Source of the DNA: Streptomyces roseochromogenus subsp. oscitans DS 12.976
GTDB taxonomy: Bacteria; Actinomycetota; Actinomycetes; Streptomycetales; Streptomycetaceae
NCBI RefSeq assembly: GCF_000497445.1
Contig: NZ_CM002285.1
Span: forward strand, 7,422,358 to 7,453,879
DNA: 31,522 nucleotides
Reading direction: 5' to 3'
The position numbers and the translations under genes are program-made. This document shows, in pieces, positions 1-9,193 of this stretch. The notes under the pieces were generated by a model that saw only the letters and a program-made list of their open reading frames with translations, had not been told where the DNA came from and ran no database searches. The number at the start of each line of letters is the position of its first letter. Position 1 is the first letter of the stretch.

Positions 1-1263
1 ATAGCCCTGCTCTTCGTCTTCCCCGCGCTGCTCCTGCTCGGCGCGCTCGTCGTCTACCCGGTGCTGTTCTCCGTCGGCCGCAGCTTCTTCGACGCCTCCG
101 GCACCCGGTTCGTGGGCGGCGACAACTACGCCGAGATGTTCCGCGACCCGGCGACCCTGAAGGCCATCCGCAACACCACCCTCTGGGTGGTCGTGGCCCC
201 GGCCCTGCTCACCGGCCTCGGCCTGATCCTTGCGGTCCTGGTGGAGAAGGTCCGCTGGGCCACCGCCTTCAAGCTCCTGCTCTTCATGCCGATGGCGGTG
301 TCCTTCCTCGCCGCCGGCATCATCTTCCGCCTCGCCTACGACCAGGACCCGGGCAAGGGCGTGCTGAACGCGGCCGTGGTCTCCGTCCACGACGCCTTCA
401 AGGGCACGTCCACGTATCCGACGGCCCGCGGCCGCGAGGGCCTGCTGACCCAGGACCGGGACGGCTCGTACCGTACGACCGCCTCCGCCGGCCACTCGGT
501 GACACTCCCGATGGTCGGCGTGCTGCCCGAGGACCTGCCCAAGAACGCCTCGCCCGCCTACCCGGCGGCCGGCCGCACCGCCGCGCCCGGCGAGCTGCGC
601 GGTGTCGTCTACCTGGACTTCACCCCCGGCGGAGGCGGCAGACAGGGCAAGGTCGACCCGAAGGAGAGCGGGCTGCCCGGCATGAAGGTCGAGGCGGTGC
701 GGGACGGCGGCACGGTTGCCAGCACGACGACCGCCGCCGACGGCTCCTTCACCTTCTCCGGGCTGCGCGCGGGCTCGTACACGGTGAAACTCCCGGAATC
801 CAACTTCGCCCCGCCCTATCAGGGCGTCTCCTGGCTCGGACCCACGCTCGTCACCCCGGCGATCATCGGCGCGTACCTGTGGATCTGGACCGGCTTCGCC
901 ATGGTGCTGATCGGAGCGGGTCTGTCCACCCTGCCCCGGGACACGCTGGAGGCCGCGCGGATGGACGGTGCGAACGAGTGGCAGATCTTCCGCAAGATCA
1001 CCGTGCCGCTGCTCGCACCCGTGCTCACCGTGGTCTTCGTGACCCTCGTGATCAATGTGATGAAGGTCTTCGACCTCGTCTACATCATCGCGCCCGGACC
1101 GGTGCAGGAGGACGCCACGGTGCTGGCCACACAGATGTGGCTGGTCTCCTTCGGCGGCGGCAACAACCAGGGCCTCGGCAGCGCCCTCGGAGTGCTGCTC
1201 CTGCTCCTGGTGATCCCCGCGATGGTGTTCAACGTCCGCCGCTTCCGACAGAGCCAACGATGA
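1..1263 (+). CDS. Sugar ABC transporter permease (MalF type) with inserted prealbumin-like domain, 5' partial
   Basis: Inner-membrane subunit of a carbohydrate ABC importer. The frame is open from base 1, so the true start lies upstream; a GTG at 61 is internal to the first membrane helix. Helices precede and follow a large soluble loop (about 343-840). The C-terminal half carries the ABC permease coupling loop (EAARMDGANEWQIF, about 950-993) that docks on the ATPase, and ends in an R-rich tail. The loop, about 165 residues between the third and fourth helices, includes a Cna-B/SdrD-like beta segment at about 589-810, with the typical G-x-V-x-x-D start and a DGSFTFSGLRAGSYTV-like end. MalF of E. 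coli also carries a large periplasmic loop at this point, but of a different family. The next permease starts 24 bases downstream, so the two form one operon. The binding protein and ATPase lie outside the window. Substrate unknown. Confidence 0.88.
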   Translation: MALLFVFPALLLLGALVVYPVLFSVGRSFFDASGTRFVGGDNYAEMFRDPATLKAIRNTTLWVVVAPALLTGLGLILAVLVEKVRWATAFKLLLFMPMAVSFLAAGIIFRLAYDQDPGKGVLNAAVVSVHDAFKGTSTYPTARGREGLLTQDRDGSYRTTASAGHSVTLPMVGVLPEDLPKNASPAYPAAGRTAAPGELRGVVYLDFTPGGGGRQGKVDPKESGLPGMKVEAVRDGGTVASTTTAADGSFTFSGLRAGSYTVKLPESNFAPPYQGVSWLGPTLVTPAIIGAYLWIWTGFAMVLIGAGLSTLPRDTLEAARMDGANEWQIFRKITVPLLAPVLTVVFVTLVINVMKVFDLVYIIAPGPVQEDATVLATQMWLVSFGGGNNQGLGSALGVLLLLLVIPAMVFNVRRFRQSQR

Positions 1264-1287
1264 GGAGTCAGCGATGAGGAGTCAGCG
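1260..1287 (+). repeat. Perfect 14-bp tandem duplication of a ribosome binding site and start codon
   Basis: The unit ATGAGGAGTCAGCG occurs twice back to back (1260-1273, 1274-1287) and is followed by the ATG of the second permease at 1288. The first ATG overlaps the stop of the upstream permease. Each unit carries GAGGAG, so there are two Shine-Dalgarno sequences and three ATGs; the middle ATG (1274) opens only five codons. The start at 1288 is preferred because it opens the long conserved frame and has GAGGAG 7 to 8 bases upstream. Confidence 0.9.
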
Positions 1288-2127
1288 ATGAACGCGATCA
1301 GGCGGGGCCTGGGCAACGGCCTGGTGCAGGCCTTCCTGGTGGTGATCGGCCTGGTCTGGCTGACTCCGCTGGCGGGCCTGTTCCTCTCCTCCCTCCGCTC
1401 GGCCCAGGACACCGCGAAGGGCGGCTGGTGGACGGCCCTGGCCAGCCCCGGCCAGCTGTCCTTCGGCAACTACACGGCGCTGCTGAAGAACTCCGGGATG
1501 ACCCAGGCCTTCTGGAACACGGTCCTGATCTCGGTACCGGCGACGACACTCGTCGTGGTCATCGCCGCCCTCGCCGGATACGCCTTCGCCTGGCTGGACT
1601 TCCCGCTCCGTGAGCCCCTCTTCCTGCTGGTGGTGGCCCTGTTGGTGGTGCCGGTGCAGATCGGACTGCTGCCCGTGGCCAAACTCTTCGGCGCACTGGG
1701 CCTGTTCGGCACGATCCCCGGCGTCGTCCTCTTCCATGTGGCCTACGGCCTCCCCTTCGCCGTCTTCCTCCTGCGCAACTACTTCGCGGAGATGCCGAAG
1801 GAGATGCTGGAGGCGGCGCGGATGGACGGCGGCAGCGAGTGGCGCATCTTCACCCGGCTGGTCCTGCCGGTGGGGCGTCCGGCGATCGCCTCGCTCGCGA
1901 TCTTCCAGTTCCTGTGGGTCTGGAACGACATGCTCGTCGCCCTGCTCTTCGCCGACAGCTCCTCCCAGCCGCTCACCGTGGAACTCCAGTCCCAGATCCG
2001 GCAGTTCGGCAGCAACATCGACGTGCTGGCACCGGGCGCGTTCCTGTCACTGATCGTGCCGGTGGTGGTGTTCTTCGCGTTCCAGCGGCACTTCGTGCAG
2101 GGCGTGATGGCGGGGTCCGTGAAGTGA
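1288..2127 (+). CDS. Sugar ABC transporter permease (MalG type)
   Basis: Second membrane subunit of the carbohydrate importer, 279 residues, a usual length for MalG-type permeases. Six hydrophobic helices are visible. The conserved coupling loop EAARMDGGSEWRIF lies near residues 174-187, and the C-terminus ends FVQGVMAGSVK, as in many MalG homologues (typical QGLTAGAVKG-like ending). It pairs with the upstream permease and is followed directly by a hairpin terminator, so it is the last gene of its operon. The substrate cannot be read from the sequence. The neighbouring pentose phosphate operon fits sugar uptake but is on the other strand and separately transcribed. Confidence 0.92.
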   Translation: MNAIRRGLGNGLVQAFLVVIGLVWLTPLAGLFLSSLRSAQDTAKGGWWTALASPGQLSFGNYTALLKNSGMTQAFWNTVLISVPATTLVVVIAALAGYAFAWLDFPLREPLFLLVVALLVVPVQIGLLPVAKLFGALGLFGTIPGVVLFHVAYGLPFAVFLLRNYFAEMPKEMLEAARMDGGSEWRIFTRLVLPVGRPAIASLAIFQFLWVWNDMLVALLFADSSSQPLTVELQSQIRQFGSNIDVLAPGAFLSLIVPVVVFFAFQRHFVQGVMAGSVK

Positions 2128-2159
2128 GGGACGGCGGGGACCGAAGTCCCCGCCGTCCC
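2128..2159. terminator. Perfect 14-bp stem hairpin between convergent genes
   Basis: GGGACGGCGGGGAC at 2128-2141 pairs without mismatch with 2146-2159 across a CGAA loop. It starts at the base after the permease stop and lies 35 bases beyond the end of pgl on the other strand, so it can serve both operons. There is no T-run, which is usual for actinobacterial terminators. Confidence 0.85.
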
Positions 2160-2194
2160 TGTCCGTAAAGCCGTCCGCTATCCGTAAAAGAGCG

Positions 2195-2977
2195 TCACGG
2201 CGACGCCGGCGGATACAGCGAGCGCGGCAGCTGCGAGGCCGCCGCCGAGTCCAGGAGCCACAGTGTGCGGGAGCGGCCGTACGCCCCCGCCGCCGGCGCC
2301 TGGATCTCACCCGCGCCGGACAGGGCGATGGCCGCGGCCTCCGCCTTGTCCCGGCCGGCCGCGAGCAGCCACACCTCGCGAGCCGAGCGGATCGCCGGCA
2401 GGGTCAGGGTGATCCGGGTCGGCGGCGGCTTGGGCGCGCCGTGCACGCCGACCACCGTGCGCTCGGTCTCCCGTACGGCCGGCAACTCCGGGAAGAGCGA
2501 GGCCACATGGGTGTCCGGGCCGACGCCCAGCATGAGCACGTCGAAGGTGGGCACCGAGCCGTGGTTCTCCGGCCCGGCAGCCTTCGCCAGCTCCGCCGCG
2601 TACGCCTCCGCGGCCGCCTCGACGTCCGTACCGTACGGGCCGTCGGAGGCGGGCATGGCGTGCACGCGCTCCGGGTCCAGCGGTACGGAGTCCAGCAGGG
2701 CCGCGCGGGCCTGTGTGACATTGCGCTCGGGGTCGCCCTCCGGCAGATAGCGCTCGTCGCCCCACCACAGGTCGAGCCGGGTCCAGTCGATGGCGTCCCG
2801 GGCCGGTGCCGCCGCCAGCGCGGCCAGCAGGCCGTTGCCGTTGCGGCCGCCCGTGAGGACCACGGACGCATGGCCACGGGAGGCCTGCGCGTCCACGATC
2901 TTCGTGATCAGGCGGGCCGCGGCGGCCTGCGCCATCAGGTCCTTGTCGCGGTGGACGACCAGCTGGGGAGTGCTCAC
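2195..2977 (-). CDS. pgl: 6-phosphogluconolactonase
   Basis: Hydrolyses 6-phosphogluconolactone to 6-phosphogluconate, the second oxidative step of the pentose phosphate pathway, in the cytoplasm. The 260 residues match the DevB/Pgl family in length. Visible family features are the N-terminal VLTGGRNGNGLL phosphate-binding stretch near residue 40, WWGDERY near 71-77 (the W-x-DERxV motif), and MLGVGPDTHVASLFP near 149-163 (the LGxGxDGHTASLFP motif). Here the motif reads PDTH rather than the usual DGH, a mild deviation. The GTG start overlaps the opcA stop by four bases (GTGA), indicating translational coupling. Last gene of the tkt-tal-zwf-opcA-pgl operon. Confidence 0.95.
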   Translation of the reverse strand: MSTPQLVVHRDKDLMAQAAAARLITKIVDAQASRGHASVVLTGGRNGNGLLAALAAAPARDAIDWTRLDLWWGDERYLPEGDPERNVTQARAALLDSVPLDPERVHAMPASDGPYGTDVEAAAEAYAAELAKAAGPENHGSVPTFDVLMLGVGPDTHVASLFPELPAVRETERTVVGVHGAPKPPPTRITLTLPAIRSAREVWLLAAGRDKAEAAAIALSGAGEIQAPAAGAYGRSRTLWLLDSAAASQLPRSLYPPASP

Positions 2978-4047
2978 TTCGCCGTCGCCTTCCTCGCCGG
3001 TGCCTTCTTGGCGGTCTTGGCCGCGGCCTTCTTGGCGGGCGCGGGCTCAGAAGCCGGCTCGGCCGCCTCCTGAGAAGCCGCCTCCTGAGAAGCCGCCTCC
3101 TGAGAAGCCGCCTTCTCCGGTGCCGTGTTCAGCCGCTCCACGCCATAGCGCAGCGCCGACGCGTAGGTGTCGTCCGGGTCGAGCCGGCGCAGCTCCTCCG
3201 CGATCAGCTCGGCGGTCTCCCGCCGCTTCAGCGCCACCGCCCGGGCCGGCTGGCCCTCGATGGACAGCGTGGCCAGCGAACCGTCCGCGCGGTCCAGCAC
3301 GATCGGGCCGCAGGTCGTCTCCATACGGACGGCCGTCAGCCCCGGGCCGGACGACAGGGAGCGCCTGACGGGGACGTCCAGCCGGTCCGCGAGCCACATC
3401 GCCAGCAGCTCACAGCTGGGGTTGAACTCCTCGCCCTCCACCTCGACGCCCCGCACCGTGCAGGTGACCTGGTCCAGGGCCGCCGCGAGCATCGAACGCC
3501 ACGGCGTGATCCGGGTCCAGGACAGGTCGGTGTCACCGGGCGTGTAGGCATCGGCTCGGGCGGACAGCTCCCGCACCGGCTGCTCGGCGGCGTAGGTGTC
3601 GGTGACCCGGCGCTGGGCCAGCCTGCCCAGCGGGTCCTTCGCCGGGTCCAGCGGGGCGTTCACCGGCCACCACACGACCACCGGCGCGTCCGGCAGCAGC
3701 AGCGGCAGCACGACCGAGTCGGCGTGCTCGACGACCTCGCCGTACAGCCGCAGCACGACCGTCTCGCCGGTGCCCGCGTCCGCGCCCACCCGCACCTCGG
3801 CGTCCAGCCGGGACGTCGTACGGTCGCGCGGGGAGCGGGAGACCCGCTTGATGACCACCAGCGTGCGCGAAGGGTGCTCGCGTGACGCGTCGTTGGCGGC
3901 CCGCAGCGCGTCATAGGCGTTCTCCTCGTCGGTGACGATGACGAGGGTGAGGACCATGCCCACGGCGGGGGTGCCGATGGCGCGGCGGCCCTGCACGAGC
4001 GCCTTGTTGATGTCGCCTGCGGTGGTGTCGGTCAGGTCGATCTTCAT
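2974..4047 (-). CDS. opcA: Glucose-6-phosphate dehydrogenase assembly protein OpcA
   Basis: OpcA is needed for full activity of glucose-6-phosphate dehydrogenase in cyanobacteria and actinobacteria and lies next to zwf in both groups. The family core covers about residues 1-305 (begins MKIDLTDTTAGDINKAL; contains LLLPDAPVVVWWPVNAP and DLSWTRITPWR). The last 50 residues are different: three copies of a five-residue EAASQ-like unit, then a Lys/Ala tail (KKAAAKTAKKAPARKATAK) like the tails of actinobacterial histone-like proteins. The ATG overlaps the zwf stop (ATGA) and its own stop overlaps pgl. Core function is well supported; the role of the tail is unknown. Confidence 0.93.
   Translation of the reverse strand: MKIDLTDTTAGDINKALVQGRRAIGTPAVGMVLTLVIVTDEENAYDALRAANDASREHPSRTLVVIKRVSRSPRDRTTSRLDAEVRVGADAGTGETVVLRLYGEVVEHADSVVLPLLLPDAPVVVWWPVNAPLDPAKDPLGRLAQRRVTDTYAAEQPVRELSARADAYTPGDTDLSWTRITPWRSMLAAALDQVTCTVRGVEVEGEEFNPSCELLAMWLADRLDVPVRRSLSSGPGLTAVRMETTCGPIVLDRADGSLATLSIEGQPARAVALKRRETAELIAEELRRLDPDDTYASALRYGVERLNTAPEKAASQEAASQEAASQEAAEPASEPAPAKKAAAKTAKKAPARKATAK
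3062..3112 (-). repeat. 15-bp tandem repeat coding for the EAASQ units of OpcA
   Basis: The plus-strand unit GCCGCCTCCTGAGAA is present three times without change (3062-3076, 3077-3091, 3092-3106), followed by a partial fourth copy. The period is five codons, so length changes stay in frame. The perfect identity suggests recent slippage. Confidence 0.9.
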
Positions 4048-5591
4048 GGCCGGCGCCAGCTCCGTCCGTCTCGTGCGAGCATCTCGTCCGCCTCGGCGGG
4101 GCCCCAGGTGCCCGACGGGTACTGCGCGGGCCTGCCGTGCTTGTCCCAGTGCTCCTCGATCGGGTCGAGGATCTTCCAGGACAGCTCGACCTCCTCCGTG
4201 CGCGGGAAGAGGTTGGCGTCGCCGAGCAGCACGTCCAGGATTAGGCGCTCGTACGCCTCCGGGCTGGACTCCGTGAAGGACTCGCCGTAGGCGAAGTCCA
4301 TGGAGACGTCCCGGATCTCCATCGAGGTGCCCGGCACCTTGGAGCCGAAGCGGACCGTGATGCCCTCGTCGGGCTGGACGCGGATGACGATCGCGTTCTG
4401 GCCCAGCTCCTCGGTCGCCGTGTGGTCGAACGGGGAGTGCGGGGCCCGCTGGAAGACGACCGCGATCTCCGTCACGCGCCGGCCGAGGCGCTTGCCGGTG
4501 CGCAGGTAGAAGGGGACACCCGCCCAGCGGCGGTTGTCGATCCCCAGCTTGATCGCGGCGTAGGTGTCGGTCTTCGACTTCGGGTCGATGCCCTCCTCTT
4601 CGAGGTAACCGATGACCTTCTCACCGCCCTGCCAGCCGCTCGCGTACTGACCGCGCACGGTGCTGCTGCCCAGGTCCTTCGGCAGCCGTACGGCACCGAG
4701 CACCTTCTCCTTCTCCGCGGCCAGCGCGTCCGCGCCGAAGGAGGCGGGCTCCTCCATGGCCGTGAGGGCCATGAGCTGGAGCAGGTGGTTCTGGATGACG
4801 TCACGGGCGGCGCCGATGCCGTCGTAGTAGCCGGCGCGGCCGCCGATGCCGATGTCCTCGGCCATGGTGATCTGCACATGGTCCACGAAGGACCGGTTCC
4901 AGATCGGCTCGAACATGGTGTTGGCGAAGCGCAGCGCCAGGATGTTCTGGACGGTCTCCTTGCCGAGGTAGTGGTCGATGCGGAACACCTGGTCCGGCTC
5001 GAACACCTCGTGCACGACCTTGTTCAGCTCCTCGGCCGACTTCAGGTCGTGGCCGAACGGCTTCTCGATGACCGCGCGCCGCCAGGAACCGCCGGTCTGG
5101 TCGGCCAGCCCGTGCTTCTTCAGCTGCTGGATGACCACCGGGAAGGAGCGCGGCGGCACCGACAGGTAGAAGGCGAAGTTGCCGCCCGTGCCCTGCGCCT
5201 TGTCCAGCTCCTCGATGGTGGCGCGCAGCCGCTCGAAGGCATCGTCGTCGTCGAAGGTGCCCTGCACGAAGCGCATCCCCTGGATGAGCTGCTGCCAGAC
5301 CTCCTCCCGGAACGGCGTACGGGCGTGCGCCTTGACTGCGTCGTGGACCTCGGCGGCGAAGTCCTCGTTCTCCCACTCGCGGCGGGCGAAGCCCACCAGC
5401 GAGAAGCCCGGCGGCAGCAGACCCCGGTTGGCGAGGTCGTACACCGCGGGCATCAGCTTCTTGCGGGACAGGTCGCCCGTGACACCGAAGATGACCAGAC
5501 CCGACGGCCCCGCGATACGCGGGAGCCGTCGGTCGGCCGGGTCACGAAGCGGGTTCGCTCCGGAAGCGGGAAACCCGGCAAGAGGGGTCAA
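4044..5591 (-). CDS. zwf: Glucose-6-phosphate 1-dehydrogenase
   Basis: Oxidises glucose 6-phosphate to 6-phosphogluconolactone, reducing NADP; entry step of the oxidative pentose phosphate pathway. The 515 residues are of normal length. The Rossmann motif FGVTGDLSRKKLMPA is near residues 35-49, the catalytic RIDHYLGKE near 204-212, and EKPFGHDLKSA near 176-186. The start is TTG at 5591: a clean GGAGG sits 7 bases upstream, only one base separates it from the tal stop, and the frame closes soon upstream. It overlaps opcA by four bases. OpcA directly downstream supports its role as enzyme partner. Confidence 0.96.
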   Translation of the reverse strand: MTPLAGFPASGANPLRDPADRRLPRIAGPSGLVIFGVTGDLSRKKLMPAVYDLANRGLLPPGFSLVGFARREWENEDFAAEVHDAVKAHARTPFREEVWQQLIQGMRFVQGTFDDDDAFERLRATIEELDKAQGTGGNFAFYLSVPPRSFPVVIQQLKKHGLADQTGGSWRRAVIEKPFGHDLKSAEELNKVVHEVFEPDQVFRIDHYLGKETVQNILALRFANTMFEPIWNRSFVDHVQITMAEDIGIGGRAGYYDGIGAARDVIQNHLLQLMALTAMEEPASFGADALAAEKEKVLGAVRLPKDLGSSTVRGQYASGWQGGEKVIGYLEEEGIDPKSKTDTYAAIKLGIDNRRWAGVPFYLRTGKRLGRRVTEIAVVFQRAPHSPFDHTATEELGQNAIVIRVQPDEGITVRFGSKVPGTSMEIRDVSMDFAYGESFTESSPEAYERLILDVLLGDANLFPRTEEVELSWKILDPIEEHWDKHGRPAQYPSGTWGPAEADEMLARDGRSWRRP

Positions 5592-5592
5592 G

Positions 5593-6711
5593 TCAGCCCT
5601 CCGAAGGGGCGAGGCGCTCGAGCACCGCCTGGGTGGACTTCAGCAGGTCGTTCCAGGACGCCTCGAACTTCTCGACGCCCTCGTCCTCCAGTACCTGCAC
5701 CACGTCGTCGTACGAGATGCCGAGCTTCTCGATCGCGTCGATTTCGGCGCGCGCCTGCCCGTAGGTGCCGGCGATGGTGTCGCCGGTGATCACGCCGTGG
5801 TCGTCGGTGGCCTCCAGCGTGGCCTCCGGCATGGTGTTGACCGTGTTCGGCGCGACCAGCTCGGTGACGTACAGCGTGTCCGGGTACGCCGGGTCCTTCA
5901 CACCGGTCGACGCCCACAGCGGACGCTGCTTGTTGGCGCCCGCGTTCTCCAGCGCGTTCCAGCGCTCCGAGGAGAAGACCTCCTCGTACGCCTGGTAGGC
6001 GAGGCGCGCGTTGGCGACGGCGGCCTTGCCGCGCAGCGCCTTGGCCTCGTCGGTGCCGAGGGCGTTCAGGCGCTTGTCGATCTCGGTGTCCACGCGGGAC
6101 ACGAAGAAGGACGCCACGGAACGGATGAGCGACAGGTCCAGGCCGCGCTCCTTCGCCTTCTCCAGGCCGGCCAGGTAGGCGGCCATGACCTCGCGGTAGC
6201 GCTCCAGGGAGAAGATCAGCGTGACGTTGACGCTGATACCGAGGCCGATGACCTCGGTGATCGCCGGCAGACCCGCCTTGGTGGCCGGGATCTTGATCAG
6301 CGTGTTGGGCCGGTCGACCAGCCAGGCCAGCTGCTTGGCCTCGGCGACGGTGGCCGTCGTGTTGTGCGCGAGACGCGGGTCCACCTCGATGGAGACCCGG
6401 CCGTCCTGACCGCCGGTGGCGTCGAAGACGGGGCGCAGGATGTCGGCGGCGTCGCGGACGTCCGCCGTGGTGATCATGCGGATGGCCTCTTCGACGGTGA
6501 CCTTGCGGGCGGCGAGGTCCGTGACCTGCTGCTGGTAGCCGTCACCGCCGCTGATCGCCTTCTGGAAGATCGTCGGGTTGGTGGTGACGCCCACGACGTG
6601 CTGCTGGTCGATCAGCTCGGCGAGGTTGCCGGACGTGATCCGCTTGCGCGACAGGTCGTCCAGCCAGATCGCGACGCCTTCTTCGGAGAGGCGCTTGAGT
6701 GCGTCTGTCAT
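5593..6711 (-). CDS. tal: Transaldolase
   Basis: Transfers a dihydroxyacetone unit from sedoheptulose 7-phosphate to glyceraldehyde 3-phosphate in the non-oxidative pentose phosphate branch. The protein has 372 residues, typical of the longer actinobacterial transaldolases. Visible features are [19 protein letters not shown] at the N-terminus, [12 protein letters not shown] near 42-53, [10 protein letters not shown] near 105-114, and the Schiff-base lysine in [14 protein letters not shown] near 138-151. The ATG start has AGGAG about 10 bases upstream. It lies 33 bases after tkt and one base before zwf. Confidence 0.96.
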   Translation of the reverse strand: MTDALKRLSEEGVAIWLDDLSRKRITSGNLAELIDQQHVVGVTTNPTIFQKAISGGDGYQQQVTDLAARKVTVEEAIRMITTADVRDAADILRPVFDATGGQDGRVSIEVDPRLAHNTTATVAEAKQLAWLVDRPNTLIKIPATKAGLPAITEVIGLGISVNVTLIFSLERYREVMAAYLAGLEKAKERGLDLSLIRSVASFFVSRVDTEIDKRLNALGTDEAKALRGKAAVANARLAYQAYEEVFSSERWNALENAGANKQRPLWASTGVKDPAYPDTLYVTELVAPNTVNTMPEATLEATDDHGVITGDTIAGTYGQARAEIDAIEKLGISYDDVVQVLEDEGVEKFEASWNDLLKSTQAVLERLAPSEG

Positions 6712-6744
6712 GGAATTACATCTCCTACGTGTCGTATATGAGCG

Positions 6745-8832
6745 TCAGCGCTGGGCGGCGGCGATGGATTCCCGGGCCTTGGCAGCCACATTCTCGGCAG
6801 TGAAGCCGAACTCGCGGAAGAGCACCTTGCCGTCGGCGGAAGCACCGAAGTGCTCCAGGGAAACGATGCGGCCGGCGTCCCCGACGTAGCGGTGCCAGGT
6901 CAGCCCGATGCCCGCCTCCACGGCCACGCGGGCCTTGACGGACGGCGGGAGCACGGAGTCCCGGTACCCCTGGTCCTGCTCCTCGAACCACTCGACGGAC
7001 GGCATCGACACGACACGCGTGGGAACGCCCTCGGCCTGCAGCCGCTCACGCGCCTCGACGGCCACGTGCACCTCGGAACCGGTGGCGATCAGGATCACCT
7101 GCGGCTGGCCGCCCTCGGCCTCGAACAGCACGTAACCACCGCGCGCGGCATCCTCGTTGGGCTCGTACGTCGGCACGCCCTGGCGGGTGAGCGCGAGGCC
7201 GTGCGGCTGGCCCTTGCCGAACTCCTTGGTGTAGCGCTTGAGGATCTCGCGCCAGGCGATGGCGGTCTCGTTGGCGTCCGCCGGGCGGACCACGTTCAGA
7301 CCGGGGATCGCGCGCAGCGAGGCCAGGTGCTCGACCGGCTGGTGCGTCGGGCCGTCCTCACCGAGACCGATGGAGTCGTGCGTCCACACGTACGTCACCG
7401 GCAGGTGCATCAGGGCCGACAGCCGCACCGCGTTGCGCATGTAGTCGGAGAAGACGAGGAACGTACCGCCGTAGACACGGGTGTTGCCGTGCAGCGTGAT
7501 GCCGTTCATCTCCGCGCCCATGGAATGCTCGCGGATGCCGAAGTGGATCGTACGGCCGTACGGCTTGGCCTCGGGCAGCGGGTTGCCCTCGGGCAGGAAC
7601 GAGCTGTCCTTGTCGATGGTCGTGTTGTTCGAGCCGGCGAGGTCGGCGGAGCCGCCCCACAGCTCGGGGACCACCGCGCCGAGCGCCTGCAGCACCTTGC
7701 CGGAGGCGGCACGCGTGGCGATGCCCTTGCCCGGCTCGAAGACCGGGATCTTCTCCTCCCAGCCGGTGGGCAGCTCACCCTTGCTGATGCGGTCGAACTC
7801 GGCGCCGCGCTCCGGGTTGTCGTCCCGCCACAGCTGCAGGGACTTCTCCCACTCGGCCTTCGCCTGCGCGCCGCGCTCCAGGGCCCTGCGGGTGTGGGTG
7901 ATGACCTCGTCCTCGACGGCGAAGTGCTGCTCGGGGTCGAAGCCGAGGACGCGCTTGGTGGCCGCGACCTCCTCCTCGCCCAGCGCCGAGCCGTGCGCGG
8001 CCTCGGTGTTCTGGGCGTTCGGGGCCGGCCAGGCGATGATCGAGCGCATCGCGATGAAGGACGGCTTGTCCGTGACCTTCTTGGCCTCCTGGATCGCGGC
8101 GAAGATCGCCTGCGGGTCCAGGTCGCCGTCGTCCTGGGCCTCGACGCGCTGCACATGCCAGCCGTAGGCCTCGTAGCGCTTGACGGTGTCCTCGGAGACG
8201 GCCGTCTCGGTGTCGCCCTCGATCGAGATGTGGTTGTCGTCCCACAGCAGGATCAGGTTGCCGAGCTTCTGGTGGCCGGCGAGCGAGGAGGCCTCGGCGG
8301 AGATGCCCTCCTGGAGGCAGCCGTCACCAGCGATGCAGTAGATGAAGTGGTCGAAGGGGGACTCGCCCTGCGGCGCGTCCGGGTCGAACAGGCCGCGCTC
8401 GTAGCGGGCGGCCATCGCCATGCCCACCGCGTTGGCGACACCCTGGCCGAGCGGACCGGTGGTGGTCTCCACGCCCTTGGTGTGCCCGTACTCCGGGTGG
8501 CCCGGGGTCTTCGAACCCCAGGTGCGGAAGGACTCCAGGTCCTCCAGCTCCAGGCCGAAGCCGGCCAGGTAGAGCTGGGTGTAGAGGGTCAGGGACGAGT
8601 GGCCGGCGGACAGCACGAAACGGTCGCGCCCCACCCACTCCGGGTCGGCCGGGTCGTGCCGCATCACCTTCTGGAAGAGGGTGTAGGCGGCCGGCGCCAG
8701 GCTCATCGCCGTACCGGGATGGCCGTTGCCGACCTTCTGTACGGCGTCGGCGGCCAGGACACGGGCGGTGTCCACGGCCCGCTGGTCCAGGTCGGTCCAC
8801 TCAAGGTCTGTGGTGGTCGGCTTGGTGCTCAC
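6745..8832 (-). CDS. tkt: Transketolase
   Basis: Thiamine-diphosphate enzyme that moves two-carbon units between sugar phosphates. Its 695 residues match the family. The N-terminal half shows [13 protein letters not shown] and the ThDP motif ([15 protein letters not shown], ending near [10 protein letters not shown]). The middle shows the pyrimidine-domain stretch with the catalytic glutamate ([15 protein letters not shown]), and [25 protein letters not shown] follows. The C-terminal domain has [12 protein letters not shown]. The start is GTG (MSTKPTT) with GGAG about 13 bases upstream, somewhat far. First gene of the leftward operon; its promoter should lie in 8833-9193. Confidence 0.96.
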   Translation of the reverse strand: MSTKPTTTDLEWTDLDQRAVDTARVLAADAVQKVGNGHPGTAMSLAPAAYTLFQKVMRHDPADPEWVGRDRFVLSAGHSSLTLYTQLYLAGFGLELEDLESFRTWGSKTPGHPEYGHTKGVETTTGPLGQGVANAVGMAMAARYERGLFDPDAPQGESPFDHFIYCIAGDGCLQEGISAEASSLAGHQKLGNLILLWDDNHISIEGDTETAVSEDTVKRYEAYGWHVQRVEAQDDGDLDPQAIFAAIQEAKKVTDKPSFIAMRSIIAWPAPNAQNTEAAHGSALGEEEVAATKRVLGFDPEQHFAVEDEVITHTRRALERGAQAKAEWEKSLQLWRDDNPERGAEFDRISKGELPTGWEEKIPVFEPGKGIATRAASGKVLQALGAVVPELWGGSADLAGSNNTTIDKDSSFLPEGNPLPEAKPYGRTIHFGIREHSMGAEMNGITLHGNTRVYGGTFLVFSDYMRNAVRLSALMHLPVTYVWTHDSIGLGEDGPTHQPVEHLASLRAIPGLNVVRPADANETAIAWREILKRYTKEFGKGQPHGLALTRQGVPTYEPNEDAARGGYVLFEAEGGQPQVILIATGSEVHVAVEARERLQAEGVPTRVVSMPSVEWFEEQDQGYRDSVLPPSVKARVAVEAGIGLTWHRYVGDAGRIVSLEHFGASADGKVLFREFGFTAENVAAKARESIAAAQR

Positions 8833-9193
8833 CCTGGGTCAGGGCTCCTCTCCACATGTCGGTCGCCGGTCTCGGGGCATGCGCCCACCCGGCCGCCGGC
8901 GTGCTTCTGCCCGCCGGCCGCTGCCGAGCCTACCCCCGTAAGCACGTGCGTTTTTTCGACTCATTCCAGACTGCCGGGAGTCTGTGCGATCCGCCTGCCG
9001 ACTGGCCGACACGGCATTCGGCACATGAATACGGACCCTGTCATCTGAGCGCTCAATCGAGAGGTATGACCTCTCTTATGGGACGTGTGCCAACACGACC
9101 CCACCCCCGCGAAGGCCGCGGTATGGGCAACGTCTAAAGTGGCGTGGTACGCGCGAGCCTTTACCGGGACTTCACACGGGGAGGCTTGCTGGG
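8833..9193. promoter_or_regulatory. Divergent intergenic region between tkt and ctaB with short palindromes
   Basis: No gene is supported here. Two symmetric sites stand out: CAGACT-N6-AGTCTG at 8967-8984 on the tkt side, and GAGAGGT-ATG-ACCTCTC (7-bp arms, 17 bp in all) at 9059-9075, followed by CGTGT-GCCA-ACACG at 9084-9097 on the ctaB side. A TAGGCT box on the minus strand near 8928-8933 could be the tkt -10, and TAAAGT near 9135-9140 the ctaB -10; neither has a convincing -35. GGGGAGG at 9178-9184 is the ctaB ribosome binding site. Which regulators bind is unknown. Confidence 0.4.

Noticed and set aside
4422..5789. 455-codon plus-strand frame opposite zwf
   Set aside because: Antisense of glucose-6-phosphate dehydrogenase; low-complexity translation, no start signals.
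6850..9048. Very long plus-strand open frame (732 codons) opposite tkt
   Set aside because: It is the high-GC mirror of the transketolase gene; its translation has no recognisable domain and is biased to G, R, V, L and D/H as expected for antisense frames.
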